From positions 963,501 to 1,027,500 of the forward strand of contig NZ_CP009452.1 in NCBI RefSeq assembly GCF_001278035.1: DNA of 64,000 nt. Direction: 5' to 3'. The notes beneath the pieces are model-generated. The model had not been told where the DNA came from. It ran no database searches and saw only the letters and a list, made by a program, of their open reading frames with translations. Each line of letters starts with the position of its first letter. Position 1 is the first letter of the stretch. Shown here one piece after another: positions 34,462 through 43,852 of the stretch. Source of the stretch: Sphingopyxis sp. 113P3. Its GTDB lineage: Bacteria; Pseudomonadota; Alphaproteobacteria; Sphingomonadales; Sphingomonadaceae. The position numbers and the translations under genes were made by a program.

Positions 34462-36192
34462 TCAGGCGACGACTTCTCGCATCTGCGATCTTGTTGGAGT
34501 GCCTGCAGTGTCGCTGAACGAGGAGAAAGGCGCCGGGCAATCGTCGGACATCCCCCGATTTCGACCGGCCATCTTTGCTTGGTACAGCAGTTTGTCGGCT
34601 CGTTCGAAAAGCGTATCGAACCCGTCCTGGGTCGGCGCCGTCCGGACATTTTCGCTCATGCCCATGCTGGCGGTCACCGGCGCAGAGAGGTTGGGAACGG
34701 CCTGGGCGACGAGGGCAGGGATCGCACGCCTTCGGCGCTCTGCGAGATCGTAAGCCTCGGCGCCGCGCAGCAAGAGCACGAACTCCTCTCCGCCCAAGCG
34801 GTAGGCATATACATTCTCGTCGGGCGCGAGCGCTTTGGCAGCTGCTTTGAGCACAGCATCGCCGACAGCGTGACCGTGCGAGTCGTTGATCCTCTTGAAA
34901 TGATCGAGGTCGAGGATGGCGAGCGCATCGAACCCCTCGGCGCGATGCCTGATATAATTCTCTTCGAGGGCCCGGCGGTTCAGCAAGCCCGTCAGGGGAT
35001 CGCGTTCTGACAGGCGTTCAAGCAGTTCGGCTTCGGTCAGCGCATGGTCGCGCTGCTTCTTGAGCGTCATGAACCGGTCGGCGACACCCATGGCGGTCGA
35101 CATGACCTCGAACACGCAACCAAAATAGAATAATTGCATCGCGTCCTCGCTATTCAGCGAGGGCAAAAGCCCCGTCACAAGCCGGGTCAGCCCGACCACG
35201 AGCATTGGAGCCCAGCCAATCACCTGGAATTTGGCGGCCCTGCTGCCGCGCCGCAGCGCGTCGATCATCGACCAGATAAAGATTGCCAGAATTGGCGCAA
35301 AGGCCGCCGTGTAGAGTGGCGACTGGATCGGACGCGCGACGAATGGAAATGCGGCATGAAATGCGCTCAGGGCCATCGCGGCACCTGCACAATAGGGCAA
35401 GGAGCGGCGGAGCCTCGCGTGCAGTCGGTCCGGTTCGACGAAACTATGGGTGAACATGGTTCCCGCCGCAACGGAAAGGCCAAACGTCATCGTCGCCATC
35501 CAGCTCAGCGTCATGACGGGCAGGTCAAGAAGAATTGGAGACAGGCCTGACGATATGAGGATCGTGAGCATCAGCGAAATTGTGAGCGCCGAGTGCCAGA
35601 CGACAAAGGGCTCGCGCAATATGTGGTAGAAGGCCGCGTTGAAAACGAGCGGCATCAAGAGCATTCCACAAAGGCCGGCCAGCAGGATCAGAAAGCGCGT
35701 GTGGCCGGTATGGTCGGAAAGGTCCGTCGAGGTCAGATAGGCCCGCTCCAGCGTCATGCGGTGGGTCGGGCGATCGAACGCCACGACGACCTGCCGCGTC
35801 TGCGGCGACAGCTTCGGCAGACGGAGCTTGAAATATCCGCCATAGCGCGCGTTTTCGAGCGCGCTTGCCGGAATGCTTGTCTGATGGATCGCGCCGTCGG
35901 TCTCGATCGAGAGAAGGTGAACCTTTTCGAGCGCCGCCCTGCGGGACAGCAGATATTGGGGCGGCTCCTTTGCAGGATCGAGGTCGAAGCGAAGGAGCGC
36001 CCGCTCGGCATTGATCGAAAAATCGCTGTCGCCGCAGTGCCATCGCTTGGCCGACTGGAGGGCGGCTACGGGGCTTTCCGACAACGAGCCCGATGCCCAG
36101 CACGAACTGCTGACCCTCAATGCATCTTTTGCCATCGCGGGAGAGAAGACGGTCAGCAGGAATAACAAGACGGCTGTAGCGAGCTTCTTCAT
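34462..36192 (-). CDS. membrane diguanylate cyclase with 7TMR-DISM sensor
   Basis: A 576-residue protein: signal peptide (TAVLLFLLTVFSPAMA), a periplasmic 7TMR-DISM-type domain (about 30-165), seven hydrophobic helices (about 170-375), then a GGDEF domain with RDPLTGLLNRRAL and the active-site motif GGEEF (about 485). It should make cyclic di-GMP in response to a periplasmic or membrane signal. No RxxD inhibitory site is visible five residues before GGEEF (the residues are VYAYR), so product inhibition may be absent. Start at ATG 36192, directly before the signal peptide. Confidence 0.88.
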   Translation of the reverse strand: MKKLATAVLLFLLTVFSPAMAKDALRVSSSCWASGSLSESPVAALQSAKRWHCGDSDFSINAERALLRFDLDPAKEPPQYLLSRRAALEKVHLLSIETDGAIHQTSIPASALENARYGGYFKLRLPKLSPQTRQVVVAFDRPTHRMTLERAYLTSTDLSDHTGHTRFLILLAGLCGMLLMPLVFNAAFYHILREPFVVWHSALTISLMLTILISSGLSPILLDLPVMTLSWMATMTFGLSVAAGTMFTHSFVEPDRLHARLRRSLPYCAGAAMALSAFHAAFPFVARPIQSPLYTAAFAPILAIFIWSMIDALRRGSRAAKFQVIGWAPMLVVGLTRLVTGLLPSLNSEDAMQLFYFGCVFEVMSTAMGVADRFMTLKKQRDHALTEAELLERLSERDPLTGLLNRRALEENYIRHRAEGFDALAILDLDHFKRINDSHGHAVGDAVLKAAAKALAPDENVYAYRLGGEEFVLLLRGAEAYDLAERRRRAIPALVAQAVPNLSAPVTASMGMSENVRTAPTQDGFDTLFERADKLLYQAKMAGRNRGMSDDCPAPFSSFSDTAGTPTRSQMREVVA

Positions 36193-36478
36193 CCCGGCGA
36201 TCCTAGGCATCCGCGGTCCGTGGCGCGGAAAGCTTAGGATGCAGTTAAGCTTAGTGCACGGGGTTGCCCTTGCCGTCGTTCTTGATGGAGAGCAAGTCGA
36301 TCTCGATCGCGGCGACGAGTGGCAAGTCTTTCGCGTGCGATGTGGCCACTTATCGTCTCGGCGCCTGATCCTGGCGAAGGTTGGCGGACGATTGTACGGA
36401 ATTCGGAATCAGTCCTGCGCGCTGACGCTGACACGCTCCGACGAAGCGGTGCTCGCGGGAAGGGGAGGCGCCCCTGCA

Positions 36479-37008
36479 TCAAAGAAGCAGCGAATTCGGC
36501 GGAAGTCCGACCAGCGGGCGTCCGTGAAGTTCGGTTGCGACATCAAGGTCGTAGACGATGTGACTTTGCATGACCTGCACATCGCGCAGAAGGCGCTGCA
36601 TCGGATTGTCGAGCGCGTGGACCGACGATCCGACAGCTTCGCAGCAGGTGCGCACCGCCTCGACGCATTGCTGGACCGCAATCGCGATCTCGGCTCGCAA
36701 GCGGATGCGTTCGCTTGTCTGTTCGGGCTCGTCGATCTCGCCGATCAGCAAATTTTCCCGGGCCGCGCGCTCAAGACGCATCGGGGCGGCCGGCTTCTCG
36801 ATGCTCCTCGTGGTGCTTCCGAGTTTATATGTGCCTGCAGGTGCTGCCGGCAGAGCGCGATCGCCTGGCGTGCGGCGCCAAGCGCCGGAATGGACGCGGT
36901 CATGCAAAAATAGGGGAGCATCGGTGAGCCATAAATCCCCGCGCCGTAGATCGCGCGGCCGTTGCCGCGGCCCGATCGTACCGGCTGCACCTCGAACTGA
37001 CAGTCCAA
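36479..37008 (-). pseudogene. decayed HsaA-like flavin-dependent monooxygenase
   Basis: Two minus-strand frames together carry the C-terminal half of an acyl-CoA-dehydrogenase-fold monooxygenase. One reads GAGIYGSPMLPYFCMTASIPALGAARQAI (down to about 36831). The other continues from about 36823 to ALDNPMQRLLRDVQVMQSHIVYD ... GRPLVGLPPNSLLL, the group's typical ending. A frameshift near 36825 and the missing N-terminal half make it a pseudogene. Intact relatives hydroxylate phenolic or steroid-ring substrates with a separate flavin reductase. The surrounding ~1 kb (36193-37201) shows no other gene. Confidence 0.55.
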
Positions 37009-37201
37009 GATTCAGCGTTCAGCCACGATGAGATGGCTTCAACCTGCCGGCTGTCGCGGCGCGTGCGTTCGAGGGACCGTCGATCGGATCCGGCGCTCGG
37101 CTGCCCGCCAGCCTGGATCAAAATGAAATGTGGAGGCGAGGCTCGAGTTCCCACCCGCTTGAACGCGCTTTTGCTTGCTGAAAGGTGCGCGCAGGCCCCT
37201 C

Positions 37202-38554
37202 CTAGGCCGTGATCCCGAATAGCGCCGCCGCGGCGCAGGCCGCGATCGACACGGTAAGCCAGCGCAGAAGCAACTTGTTCGGGCGCGGTTCGGGGCGGAT
37301 GATCGCGGCCAGCGGGATGGCGGTGGCGGCGAGCCAGAAGATCGCGATGAGCGGCGCTCCATTGCCAAGCAGGATGCGCGCGAGAAGTGTGAGCGCGAGC
37401 GCGAGCGGAACGCCCCAGATCACCCCGTCCCAGCCGGCGCGCAGTCGCGGTTCGTGGAGGCCGCGCCGCTGGCGCTTGCCGAGCCAGATCGAAGTGCCGG
37501 TTGCGACGACGATGGTGAGTGCGAGCCCGAAGACGACATAGGCAATCTTCACCGGCAGGCCGCCATAATTTCCGAAGTGGAGATTATATGTCGACGCCGC
37601 GAGCTGTTGCCCGAGGTGGCCGTCGGAGAGGCCGACCTTGCCGTGATAGCTGCCGTCGGCGCCAAATTCATAGGTCTCGCCATAGATCAGGCGGCGCGGA
37701 TGTTCGGCGATGAGCTGCGTATGTTGGCCGCGCGTGCCGGGGTCGTGGAGGATGACGTAGGTCAGGCGTGCGTCGGGCTGGTTCCGCGCGAGCCAGGCGA
37801 GGGGCGCTGCGATGTCGGCGAGTGGCGCTGGGCGGGCATCGGCGGCGTGCTCCTCCCCGAAGATCGGCGCGTAGGCGGCCTCGATGTCATTCTTGTAGAA
37901 GGCGGCAGCGAGACCATAGGCACCGACGACACCAAGGCCGATCATCGATCCGGTGATGGCGATCGCGAGCGAGAAGGGCATGGTCCAGACGCCAAGCCGG
38001 TTGTGCCAGTCGGCAAGGCCGACACCATGGTTGTCGCGCGTGCGCAGGCGAAAGGCGTCGCGGAAGATGCGCGGGTGGGCGATGAGGCCCGACAGCGTGA
38101 GCGCGAGGATCATCACGCCGAAAATGCCGACGATCGTCATTCCGACCAGTCCCGGGATGTTGAGCGCATAATGGGCGCCGAGCAGAAATTCGGACCAGCT
38201 ATTCTCCTCCGGCCCGGCGATCTTGCCGTCGGCATCGATGTGAACCGCCTGGTGGTCGGTGGTGATCGTGGTGCGCGGCAGGCCTTCGACCGGCATGTGA
38301 ACATAAAGGTGAGTCGTGGGAGGCTTGTCCTTTTCGGCAGCAAGCACGGAGGCGGCGGCGCGCTGAACGGCTTCGGGGGCGATCCCGGTCATTTCGGGCG
38401 CATCGGGCTGCTCGATCCGCTGCCATTCCTGGTAGAAGACGACGACGGTCCCCGTGAGACAGATGAGATAGAGGAGCGCTGAGGCGAGGAGGCCTATTGC
38501 GGCGTGCGCCGAGAGCGCACGCTGGACGGCATCTTTTGAAATGGCGAGCGTCAT
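37202..38554 (-). CDS. PepSY-associated membrane protein of a siderophore locus
   Basis: A 450-residue inner-membrane protein with an N-terminal helix (AAIGLLASALLYLICLTGTVVVFYQEW), a periplasmic PepSY-type region with GAHYALNIPGLVGMTIVGIFGVMILALTLSGLIAH, another TM pair around residue 200 (DWHNRLGVWTMPFSLAIAITGSMIGL), and C-terminal TM helices. PepSY_TM proteins beside siderophore receptors are thought to act in iron reduction or release in the periplasm. Start at ATG 38554, overlapping the upstream gene by 4 nt. Confidence 0.85.
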   Translation of the reverse strand: MTLAISKDAVQRALSAHAAIGLLASALLYLICLTGTVVVFYQEWQRIEQPDAPEMTGIAPEAVQRAAASVLAAEKDKPPTTHLYVHMPVEGLPRTTITTDHQAVHIDADGKIAGPEENSWSEFLLGAHYALNIPGLVGMTIVGIFGVMILALTLSGLIAHPRIFRDAFRLRTRDNHGVGLADWHNRLGVWTMPFSLAIAITGSMIGLGVVGAYGLAAAFYKNDIEAAYAPIFGEEHAADARPAPLADIAAPLAWLARNQPDARLTYVILHDPGTRGQHTQLIAEHPRRLIYGETYEFGADGSYHGKVGLSDGHLGQQLAASTYNLHFGNYGGLPVKIAYVVFGLALTIVVATGTSIWLGKRQRRGLHEPRLRAGWDGVIWGVPLALALTLLARILLGNGAPLIAIFWLAATAIPLAAIIRPEPRPNKLLLRWLTVSIAACAAAALFGITA

Positions 38555-39132
38555 CGCGCGCCTCCCACGAAAATGAGGATGAGGCCCGCAGCAGCGGGCA
38601 CGGCAAGGCAGGTCCATTGCGCGCGGCGCGCCGGCAGCATGAGGAGCCAGAAGGCGAGGATGCCCCACAAGAGCGGGAGAAGCAGCAGCGCGATCGCATT
38701 GCCATCGGCGTCGCTCAATCCCGCCATGGCAAGGAGGGCACGCGCGCCGAGCGCAGCCAGCAGCGAGGCCGCGAAAGCGAGCGGTATCGTGAGGAGGAAG
38801 GTGAGGAGGCGGCGGCCGATATGGCGGGGTTCGCCTCGTTCGGGGAGCGCATGGGCCTTCCGGTCCGAAGCGCGCCCCTTGCCGCGCGGCGACGTCCACC
38901 CCGCATATGCGAGGAGGAGCGCCGCGCACGCCATGCCAAGAAGCGACGCGACGGCGAGGCCCCATGCCCCATCGCCTGCGAGCGCGAGCAGCGAGCCGAG
39001 GAGCATCAGCGCCCAGCCCATGCCGTTTGCTGAAGCCGAGCGGCGCGAAAGGCCCCACGCGCGGCGGAGTTGGAGAACTGCGGCGATGATCGCTGCAGCG
39101 CCGAGCCAGACGAGAGGCGCGGGATCACTCAC
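38551..39132 (-). CDS. small integral membrane protein of the siderophore operon
   Basis: A 193-residue protein with about six hydrophobic segments (VWLGAAAIIAAVLQL, GMGWALMLLGSLLALAGDG, LAVASLLGMACAALLLAYAGW, LLTFLLTIPLAFAASLLAALG, IALLLLPLLWGILAFWLLML, AVPAAAGLILIFVGG) and an Arg-rich loop in the middle. Proteins of this size and topology regularly sit between a siderophore receptor and a PepSY membrane protein. Start GTG 39132 overlaps the receptor stop. Function unknown beyond this association. Confidence 0.7.
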   Translation of the reverse strand: MSDPAPLVWLGAAAIIAAVLQLRRAWGLSRRSASANGMGWALMLLGSLLALAGDGAWGLAVASLLGMACAALLLAYAGWTSPRGKGRASDRKAHALPERGEPRHIGRRLLTFLLTIPLAFAASLLAALGARALLAMAGLSDADGNAIALLLLPLLWGILAFWLLMLPARRAQWTCLAVPAAAGLILIFVGGAR

Positions 39133-41189
39133 CGGAAGCGGTAGCCGACCGTTGCCATCACATTTCGCGGCGCGCCGACGAAGCAGTCGCCGCGTGCCAG
39201 GCACGACGCGAAATAGCTGTTGTTGAGCAGGTTCGTCGCGTTGACGGCAAGACGCCATTGTCCCCAGTTGACCTCGGCCAGCGCATCGACCGTCGTGTTG
39301 CTGGGGGTGACCAGCGACCAGGCCGGACCCGTCGAGCGGCGTTTCCCGGTATAGACGATCCCCGCGCCGAGCCGCAGCTGCGCATCGCCTTCGAGCCCGA
39401 ATGTCTTGGTCGACCAGATCGAGGCGATGTGGCGCGGAAGGTAATCGAGGTCGGTGTTCACCTCGGACTTCAGCTTGTTATAGCCATAGTTGACGAGCAG
39501 GTCGAAATTTCCCGGCAGCGTGTGGCTCGCCTCGAACTCGACGCCCTTGGTCGTGAGCTCGCCCGACTGCGCAGTGCCGCCGCCGGCGAGATAGAGGACG
39601 CGGTTGCGCTCCTTCACCCGAAAGGCCGTGACCGTCACCAGCGTGCCGGAAAGCGGATGCCACTTGAGGCCCGCCTCCCATTGTTCGCCGGTCTGGGGCC
39701 GGAAGGGATCGCCGACACTGCCGTCGGCATTCTCGTTGCGTCCCGCGATCGGCAGGAAGCTTTCCGTATAGCTTACAAAGGGCGAAATCCCGGCGCCGAT
39801 GTCGCCGATGATCCCGGCTCGGAATGTCGTCGCATTATCCTTGTTCCCCGCCGAGGAGGTCACGCGGTCGCGCCGCGCGCCAAGCACGACCGAGACCCGG
39901 TCGAAGAAGCGGATCTGGTCCTGGACATAGACGCCGAGCTGTTTCTGCGAATCATAGGCGAAGGGGCCGGTGGGATCATAGGTCTGCAGCGCGTCATAAT
40001 CGATGTCGTAAAGGTCGATGGTCTCGAACCCGAACACGCCCCGCTTGCCAACCTTGTTCCAGCTATAGTCGATGCCGACGAGGAGCTTGTGTTCGATATT
40101 CGCACCGGTTCTGAAATCGAACTGGAGATTGTTGTCTGTCGAGAAGACATTCATCCGTGCGTCGCTGGCATCGGCGTAAAGGCCGATCGTGCGGCGGTCA
40201 GTCCCATAGACCGAAAAGGGATCGGTCGGGTTGCTGTAGCTGTCGGCATAGTGGGTGAAATATTCAAGGTCGCTGTCGATGTAGCGCGCCTTGAGGCTGA
40301 GACGCACCGCATCGGAGAAATCGTGCGTGACGCTCGCCATGCCCTGCAGCGATCGGCCGGCGTAGCGGTCCCAGCCGGGCTTGCCGACGAAAGTATAGCG
40401 GTCAAGGTTGCCCGGTGCGCCCGGGTTCGGACGGAAGGTACCGATGATCGGCAGAAACTGCGAGGTCGAACCCGTGTCGTCCTCCTGGTAGAGACCGGTG
40501 AGGATGATGTCGGTGTCCGCGCCCGGCTGCCAGCGAAGCGATGGAGCGAACATCACCCGGTCGTCGGGAACATGATCGACATAGGTGCCGGCGTCGCGCG
40601 CGCGCCCGACCGCGCGCACGGCCAGGCTGTCGCTCAGCGCAAGATTGACGTCCGCGAGTATTTCCTTGCGATCGTAGCTGCCGTAAACGAGGTTCACCTC
40701 GCCCTGCGTTTCAAAGCCGGGGCTTTTCGAGACAAGGTTGACGAGACCCCCGATCGAGCCTTGTCCGAACAGGACCGAGGCCGGACCGCGGACAATTTCG
40801 ACGCGCTCGAAATTATAGGGGTCCGAGGTGATGCTGGCGTAGTAGGAGAATATGTCGCGCATTCCGTCGCGGAACTGCAGCGCGTCGATCCCGCGCACGT
40901 TGAAGCCGTCGACACGCGTATCGCGGCCATAGGGATTGGCAAGCACGCCGGCGGCATATTTGACCGTGTCGCTGATATTGATCGCGCCCTGCGCCTCATA
41001 TTGGTCTGCGGTGATGATCTTCACCGGCTGAGGCAATTCGACCAGCGCGGTTTCGGTCTTGGTGCCGGCATAGCCAGTCACGACAATCGAACCGGGATCG
41101 TCGGCCTCGGCCGAAGCCGCATCCGCGGCGAGGGCATTGCCGCTCACCAGCGCTGCGCCAAGAAGCAAGGCTATACGCGCGTTCTTCAA
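39129..41189 (-). CDS. TonB-dependent siderophore receptor
   Basis: A 686-residue outer-membrane receptor: signal peptide ending NALAADA, TonB box IVVTGYAG, siderophore-type plug (LPQPVKIITADQYEAQGAINISDTVKYAAGVLANPYGRDTRVDGFNVRGI; FERVEIVRGPASVLFGQGSIGGLVNLVSK) and a 22-strand-type barrel ending in VGYRFR. The GFNVRG and SKSP motifs are typical of ferri-siderophore receptors. The two membrane genes downstream overlap it, forming an iron operon. A Fur-like operator lies 39 bp upstream of its start. Confidence 0.9.
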   Translation of the reverse strand: MKNARIALLLGAALVSGNALAADAASAEADDPGSIVVTGYAGTKTETALVELPQPVKIITADQYEAQGAINISDTVKYAAGVLANPYGRDTRVDGFNVRGIDALQFRDGMRDIFSYYASITSDPYNFERVEIVRGPASVLFGQGSIGGLVNLVSKSPGFETQGEVNLVYGSYDRKEILADVNLALSDSLAVRAVGRARDAGTYVDHVPDDRVMFAPSLRWQPGADTDIILTGLYQEDDTGSTSQFLPIIGTFRPNPGAPGNLDRYTFVGKPGWDRYAGRSLQGMASVTHDFSDAVRLSLKARYIDSDLEYFTHYADSYSNPTDPFSVYGTDRRTIGLYADASDARMNVFSTDNNLQFDFRTGANIEHKLLVGIDYSWNKVGKRGVFGFETIDLYDIDYDALQTYDPTGPFAYDSQKQLGVYVQDQIRFFDRVSVVLGARRDRVTSSAGNKDNATTFRAGIIGDIGAGISPFVSYTESFLPIAGRNENADGSVGDPFRPQTGEQWEAGLKWHPLSGTLVTVTAFRVKERNRVLYLAGGGTAQSGELTTKGVEFEASHTLPGNFDLLVNYGYNKLKSEVNTDLDYLPRHIASIWSTKTFGLEGDAQLRLGAGIVYTGKRRSTGPAWSLVTPSNTTVDALAEVNWGQWRLAVNATNLLNNSYFASCLARGDCFVGAPRNVMATVGYRFR

Positions 41190-41227
41190 TTTTCATTCCC
41201 CTGAATTGCAACCGATTCGCACGCTCA

Positions 41228-41250
41228 CTAATGCGATGCACTCGCATTAG
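41228..41250. promoter_or_regulatory. Fur-like operator upstream of the siderophore receptor
   Basis: Perfect 9-bp arms CTAATGCGA and TCGCATTAG surround the 5-bp centre TGCAC. The inner part AATGCGA-N5-TCGCATT has the length and AATG...CATT frame of Fur-family boxes and lies just upstream of the receptor gene. Fur control under iron limitation is inferred from symmetry, position and gene function. Confidence 0.65.
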
Positions 41251-41456
41251 CAACACAGGCATTGATCTTGTTCTTGCGGCGGCGGCGGGCGTTTGCGACA
41301 TCGCTCTGTTGCAAGTTCACGCGAGCGCAGGTCGCAATTGCCCCCTCGGGCGGGGTGCATTTCAAGGGTTTGATAAATCCCTGCCGAAGTCAGCGAAACG
41401 TGTGTTGGCGCGGCCGACTTCCTCCCTTCGGGGAAAATGGGAGGATGAGGATTTTT

Positions 41457-42287
41457 CTAGTCGCCCAACCAATCGGCTTTGATGTGTCCTCGATGTCCCT
41501 CCGGCGCCAGCGCGGCGCGGAGGGCTTCCAGAAGCGGCGGCAGCGCCTGGGTAAAGGCATAGGGCGGGTTGACGATGAAAAGGCCAGCGCCGTTATATAT
41601 GTCGCGCTGCTCGCTGTCGTAGAGCCAATGCTCGACCACCAGAAACTTCGGGATACCAAGTTTGCGCAGCTGTTGCTTCCAGCGCCGGTGCGTCTCACGG
41701 TCTTTGAGCGGGTACCAGATCACCGTCACACCATGCGCCCATTTGCGGTGGGCGGACGCGAGGGTGGCGGTAATGCGTGCGCGTTCATCGGTTTGTTCGT
41801 AGGGCGGGTCCACCACGACAACACCGCGCGCGGTTCGCGGCGGCAACATCGCCAGCCAAAGCTCGTATGCATCGCGCTGATGGACAGCGGCGGATGTGCC
41901 GCGCATCGCGCCGCGCAGTGCATAGGCGTCTTCGGGGTGCTTCTCGTTGAGGATGAGAAAATCCTGCGGACGTAAAAGCTGCGCCAGAATTCGCGGCGAT
42001 CCGGGGTAGTAGCGAGGCTCGGCACCCGCATTTACGGCCCCTACGGTGGCGCGGTACTCCTCCAGAAAGGGGCTCGGCTCGGCAAAAACCCTTAGCACGC
42101 CCTGATTAGCCTCGCCGGTGCGCTGGGCGTCCTCACCGCCAAGGTCATAGAGCCCGCAACCGGCATGGGTGTCGATGAGAGTCAGCGCGCCCGGTTTATG
42201 CTGCAAGGCTCTCACGAGGGCGATCAGCAGGCTGTGCTTTACGACATCGGCGCTATTGCCGGCATGAAAGCTATGGCGATAATTCAT
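41457..42287 (-). CDS. rlmJ: 23S rRNA (adenine-N6)-methyltransferase RlmJ
   Basis: A 276-residue SAM-dependent methyltransferase. The N terminus MNYRHSFHAGNSADVVKHSLL is the hallmark of RlmJ; LIDTHAGCGLYDL is the SAM-binding motif, and VVVVDPPYEQ (DPPY) is the adenine N6-methylation motif. RlmJ methylates A2030 (E. coli numbering) of 23S rRNA. Start at ATG 42287 fits the family N terminus exactly. No neighbour is functionally linked. Confidence 0.92.
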   Translation of the reverse strand: MNYRHSFHAGNSADVVKHSLLIALVRALQHKPGALTLIDTHAGCGLYDLGGEDAQRTGEANQGVLRVFAEPSPFLEEYRATVGAVNAGAEPRYYPGSPRILAQLLRPQDFLILNEKHPEDAYALRGAMRGTSAAVHQRDAYELWLAMLPPRTARGVVVVDPPYEQTDERARITATLASAHRKWAHGVTVIWYPLKDRETHRRWKQQLRKLGIPKFLVVEHWLYDSEQRDIYNGAGLFIVNPPYAFTQALPPLLEALRAALAPEGHRGHIKADWLGD

Positions 42288-42587
42288 CCTGATCTTGATC
42301 CTGGCGACCTGCCTGCATGCGCTCGGCTGGGCGCCGAAGCTGCGCGCAATACCCAAAGCAGCTGATCGCGGACCCGTACAGAATCAGAGGGAAACCTTCA
42401 AAAGATTCTGCCAAGAGCCTCAAAGCCGTCATCGAGGGAGCCGGCAGGGACACGGCCGCATAGCCGGGGCGGCGCCGAGACATGACGGTAAAATTCTTGC
42501 CTTTCCGATACAAAAAATCCCGCGAGCCTTCTTGTAGCAGGGCCGCCGCACTTTGGCGCGATAAAGCTGCAAATGCTCATGACGCGG
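42288..42587. other. 300-bp gap between rlmJ and the DJ-1/PfpI gene
   Basis: No gene or strong hairpin seen. Small open frames on both strands overlap each other and have no family similarity. The rlmJ promoter should lie here. Confidence 0.4.
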
Positions 42588-43142
42588 TCACGCGTCCGTC
42601 GGAGCGTCCGCGAGAGCCTCGATAATCGCGTCGCAGAAATCGGGCAGATCGTCAGGACCGCGGCTGGTGATAATCTTCCCATCCACGACGGCTGGGCGGT
42701 CGACGAGCTTTGCGCCGGCGTTGATCATATCGGTTCGTATCGACTTGTAGCAGGTCATCGACCGGCCCTTGGCGATGCCGGCCTCGATGAGGAGCCAAGG
42801 GGCATGACAGATGGCGGCAATCGGCTTTTGCGCGCTGGCGAACGCCTGAATGAGCGCGATCGCATCTTCCTCGACCCTCAAGAGATCGGGGTTGATCTGG
42901 CCGCCGGGAAGCACCAGCGCTTCGAAATCGTCAACGTTCGCATCGGCGATCAATAGGTCGACGTGGACGGCATTTCCCCAGTCGCCCTCGTCCCAGCCAT
43001 TTATCTCTCCATTCTTCAGCGAAGCCACACGGACCTCTGCTCCAGCCTCTCTGAGCTTGCTGCTCGGAACCTCTAGCTCGGACTGCTCAAATCCGTCGGT
43101 GGCCATGATGAGAACGCGGCGACCGGTGAGAGGGGCGGGCAT
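42588..43142 (-). CDS. DJ-1/PfpI family protein
   Basis: A 184-residue protein of the PfpI/YhbO branch: RVLIMATDGFEQSELEVP with the conserved Glu19, FEALVLPGGQINPD, and the nucleophile elbow Cys112-His113 in AAICHAPWLL. Members act as deglycases or chaperone-like stress proteins. It stands alone, with a 710-bp region upstream that contains a possible general-stress promoter and a large hairpin. Confidence 0.88.
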   Translation of the reverse strand: MPAPLTGRRVLIMATDGFEQSELEVPSSKLREAGAEVRVASLKNGEINGWDEGDWGNAVHVDLLIADANVDDFEALVLPGGQINPDLLRVEEDAIALIQAFASAQKPIAAICHAPWLLIEAGIAKGRSMTCYKSIRTDMINAGAKLVDRPAVVDGKIITSRGPDDLPDFCDAIIEALADAPTDA

Positions 43143-43307
43143 AGGCTAACCTTTTCGCAGAGCTGTGGGGACTGGGACGCCGCATCCCCTTCGGCAGCGA
43201 AGCCGGGCCGTGCGGGAGCGACGGCCCGGCCCAGAAGAGCGCGGCATGAGCGCTCGCCTGTAGCTGAAAATGTTCATCTTTGCCCCAAGGGGAGAGGGCC
43301 TCATGAA

Positions 43308-43333
43308 GACGCGGCAGGCGGGGCCATTGTTCC
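43308..43333 (-). promoter_or_regulatory. possible EcfG (general stress) promoter for the DJ-1/PfpI gene
   Basis: On the minus strand GGAAC is followed after 17 nt by CGTC, close to the alphaproteobacterial EcfG consensus GGAAC-N16/17-CGTT. It lies about 165 bp upstream of the PfpI start. One mismatch in the -10 and the long leader make this tentative. Confidence 0.3.
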
Positions 43334-43455
43334 CTTCATTGCGGCTCTAATTCATGCGTTTAACCTATGTTGTGAAAGGCTTTTCCGAACCGCAAAAGAA
43401 GTGGGAACGAAGTGGTAGTTCTGGAGTTGCGAAGATGGTGGATCCCTCCCATCAC

Positions 43456-43495
43456 GGGTGCCGGCGACCGACGAACCCCTCAGTCGCCGGCACCC
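43456..43495. terminator. 13-bp perfect hairpin, terminator- or attenuator-like
   Basis: GGGTGCCGGCGAC and GTCGCCGGCACCC pair perfectly around a 14-nt loop. No U-tract follows on either strand, so factor-independent termination is doubtful. It stands between the PfpI gene and the lipoprotein gene. Confidence 0.5.
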
Positions 43496-43852
43496 GACTC
43501 TTATCAAGGCCTCGCGACGGGCGCTCGTGACAGTGCGAAATCTGAGGCCCCATCTGCAACCCTTGACGGTCGTTGATTCCTGGTCCCCGGGCGTCTTTGG
43601 CGGATGGAAATCCCTCGCTGTCCAACGGTGAACGCGCGCGCCTTATGGGCACGGCGCGGCGTAGGCGCGGCCCTAAAGGCGCGGCGGATCGGCTCGCAAT
43701 CTGCGAAGCGGAGGGGCACTGTCGATCGCGCCGGGCGGGTACTGGGTGAACATCGATCTGATGGCCGGACGGCGCGCCCCGATCAATCGGCGCATGGAGG
43801 CGGACACCCTATATGCCGGTCAGCTCGAGGCGCTTCTGCAGAAATGAGAGGG

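Larger units (their letters stand above)
43143..43852. other. 710-bp region with a large hairpin and no assigned gene
   Basis: No complete gene is supported. It holds the 43456-43495 hairpin and a weak EcfG-like promoter. A plus-strand frame ends at about 43847 with GGYWVNIDLMAGRRAPINRR and then YAGQLEALLQK; this looks protein-like but has no clear start, so it may be the tail of a decayed gene. Confidence 0.4.

Noticed and set aside
36011..36913. 300-codon + strand frame across the diguanylate cyclase start and its upstream region
   Set aside because: Overlaps the signal-peptide end of the cyclase and the monooxygenase remnant antisense; no protein features.
39258..41204. 648-codon open frame on the + strand opposite the siderophore receptor
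   Set aside because: It is exactly antisense to a receptor with clear signal peptide, plug and barrel, and its translation has no family features. Long antisense frames are expected at this GC content.
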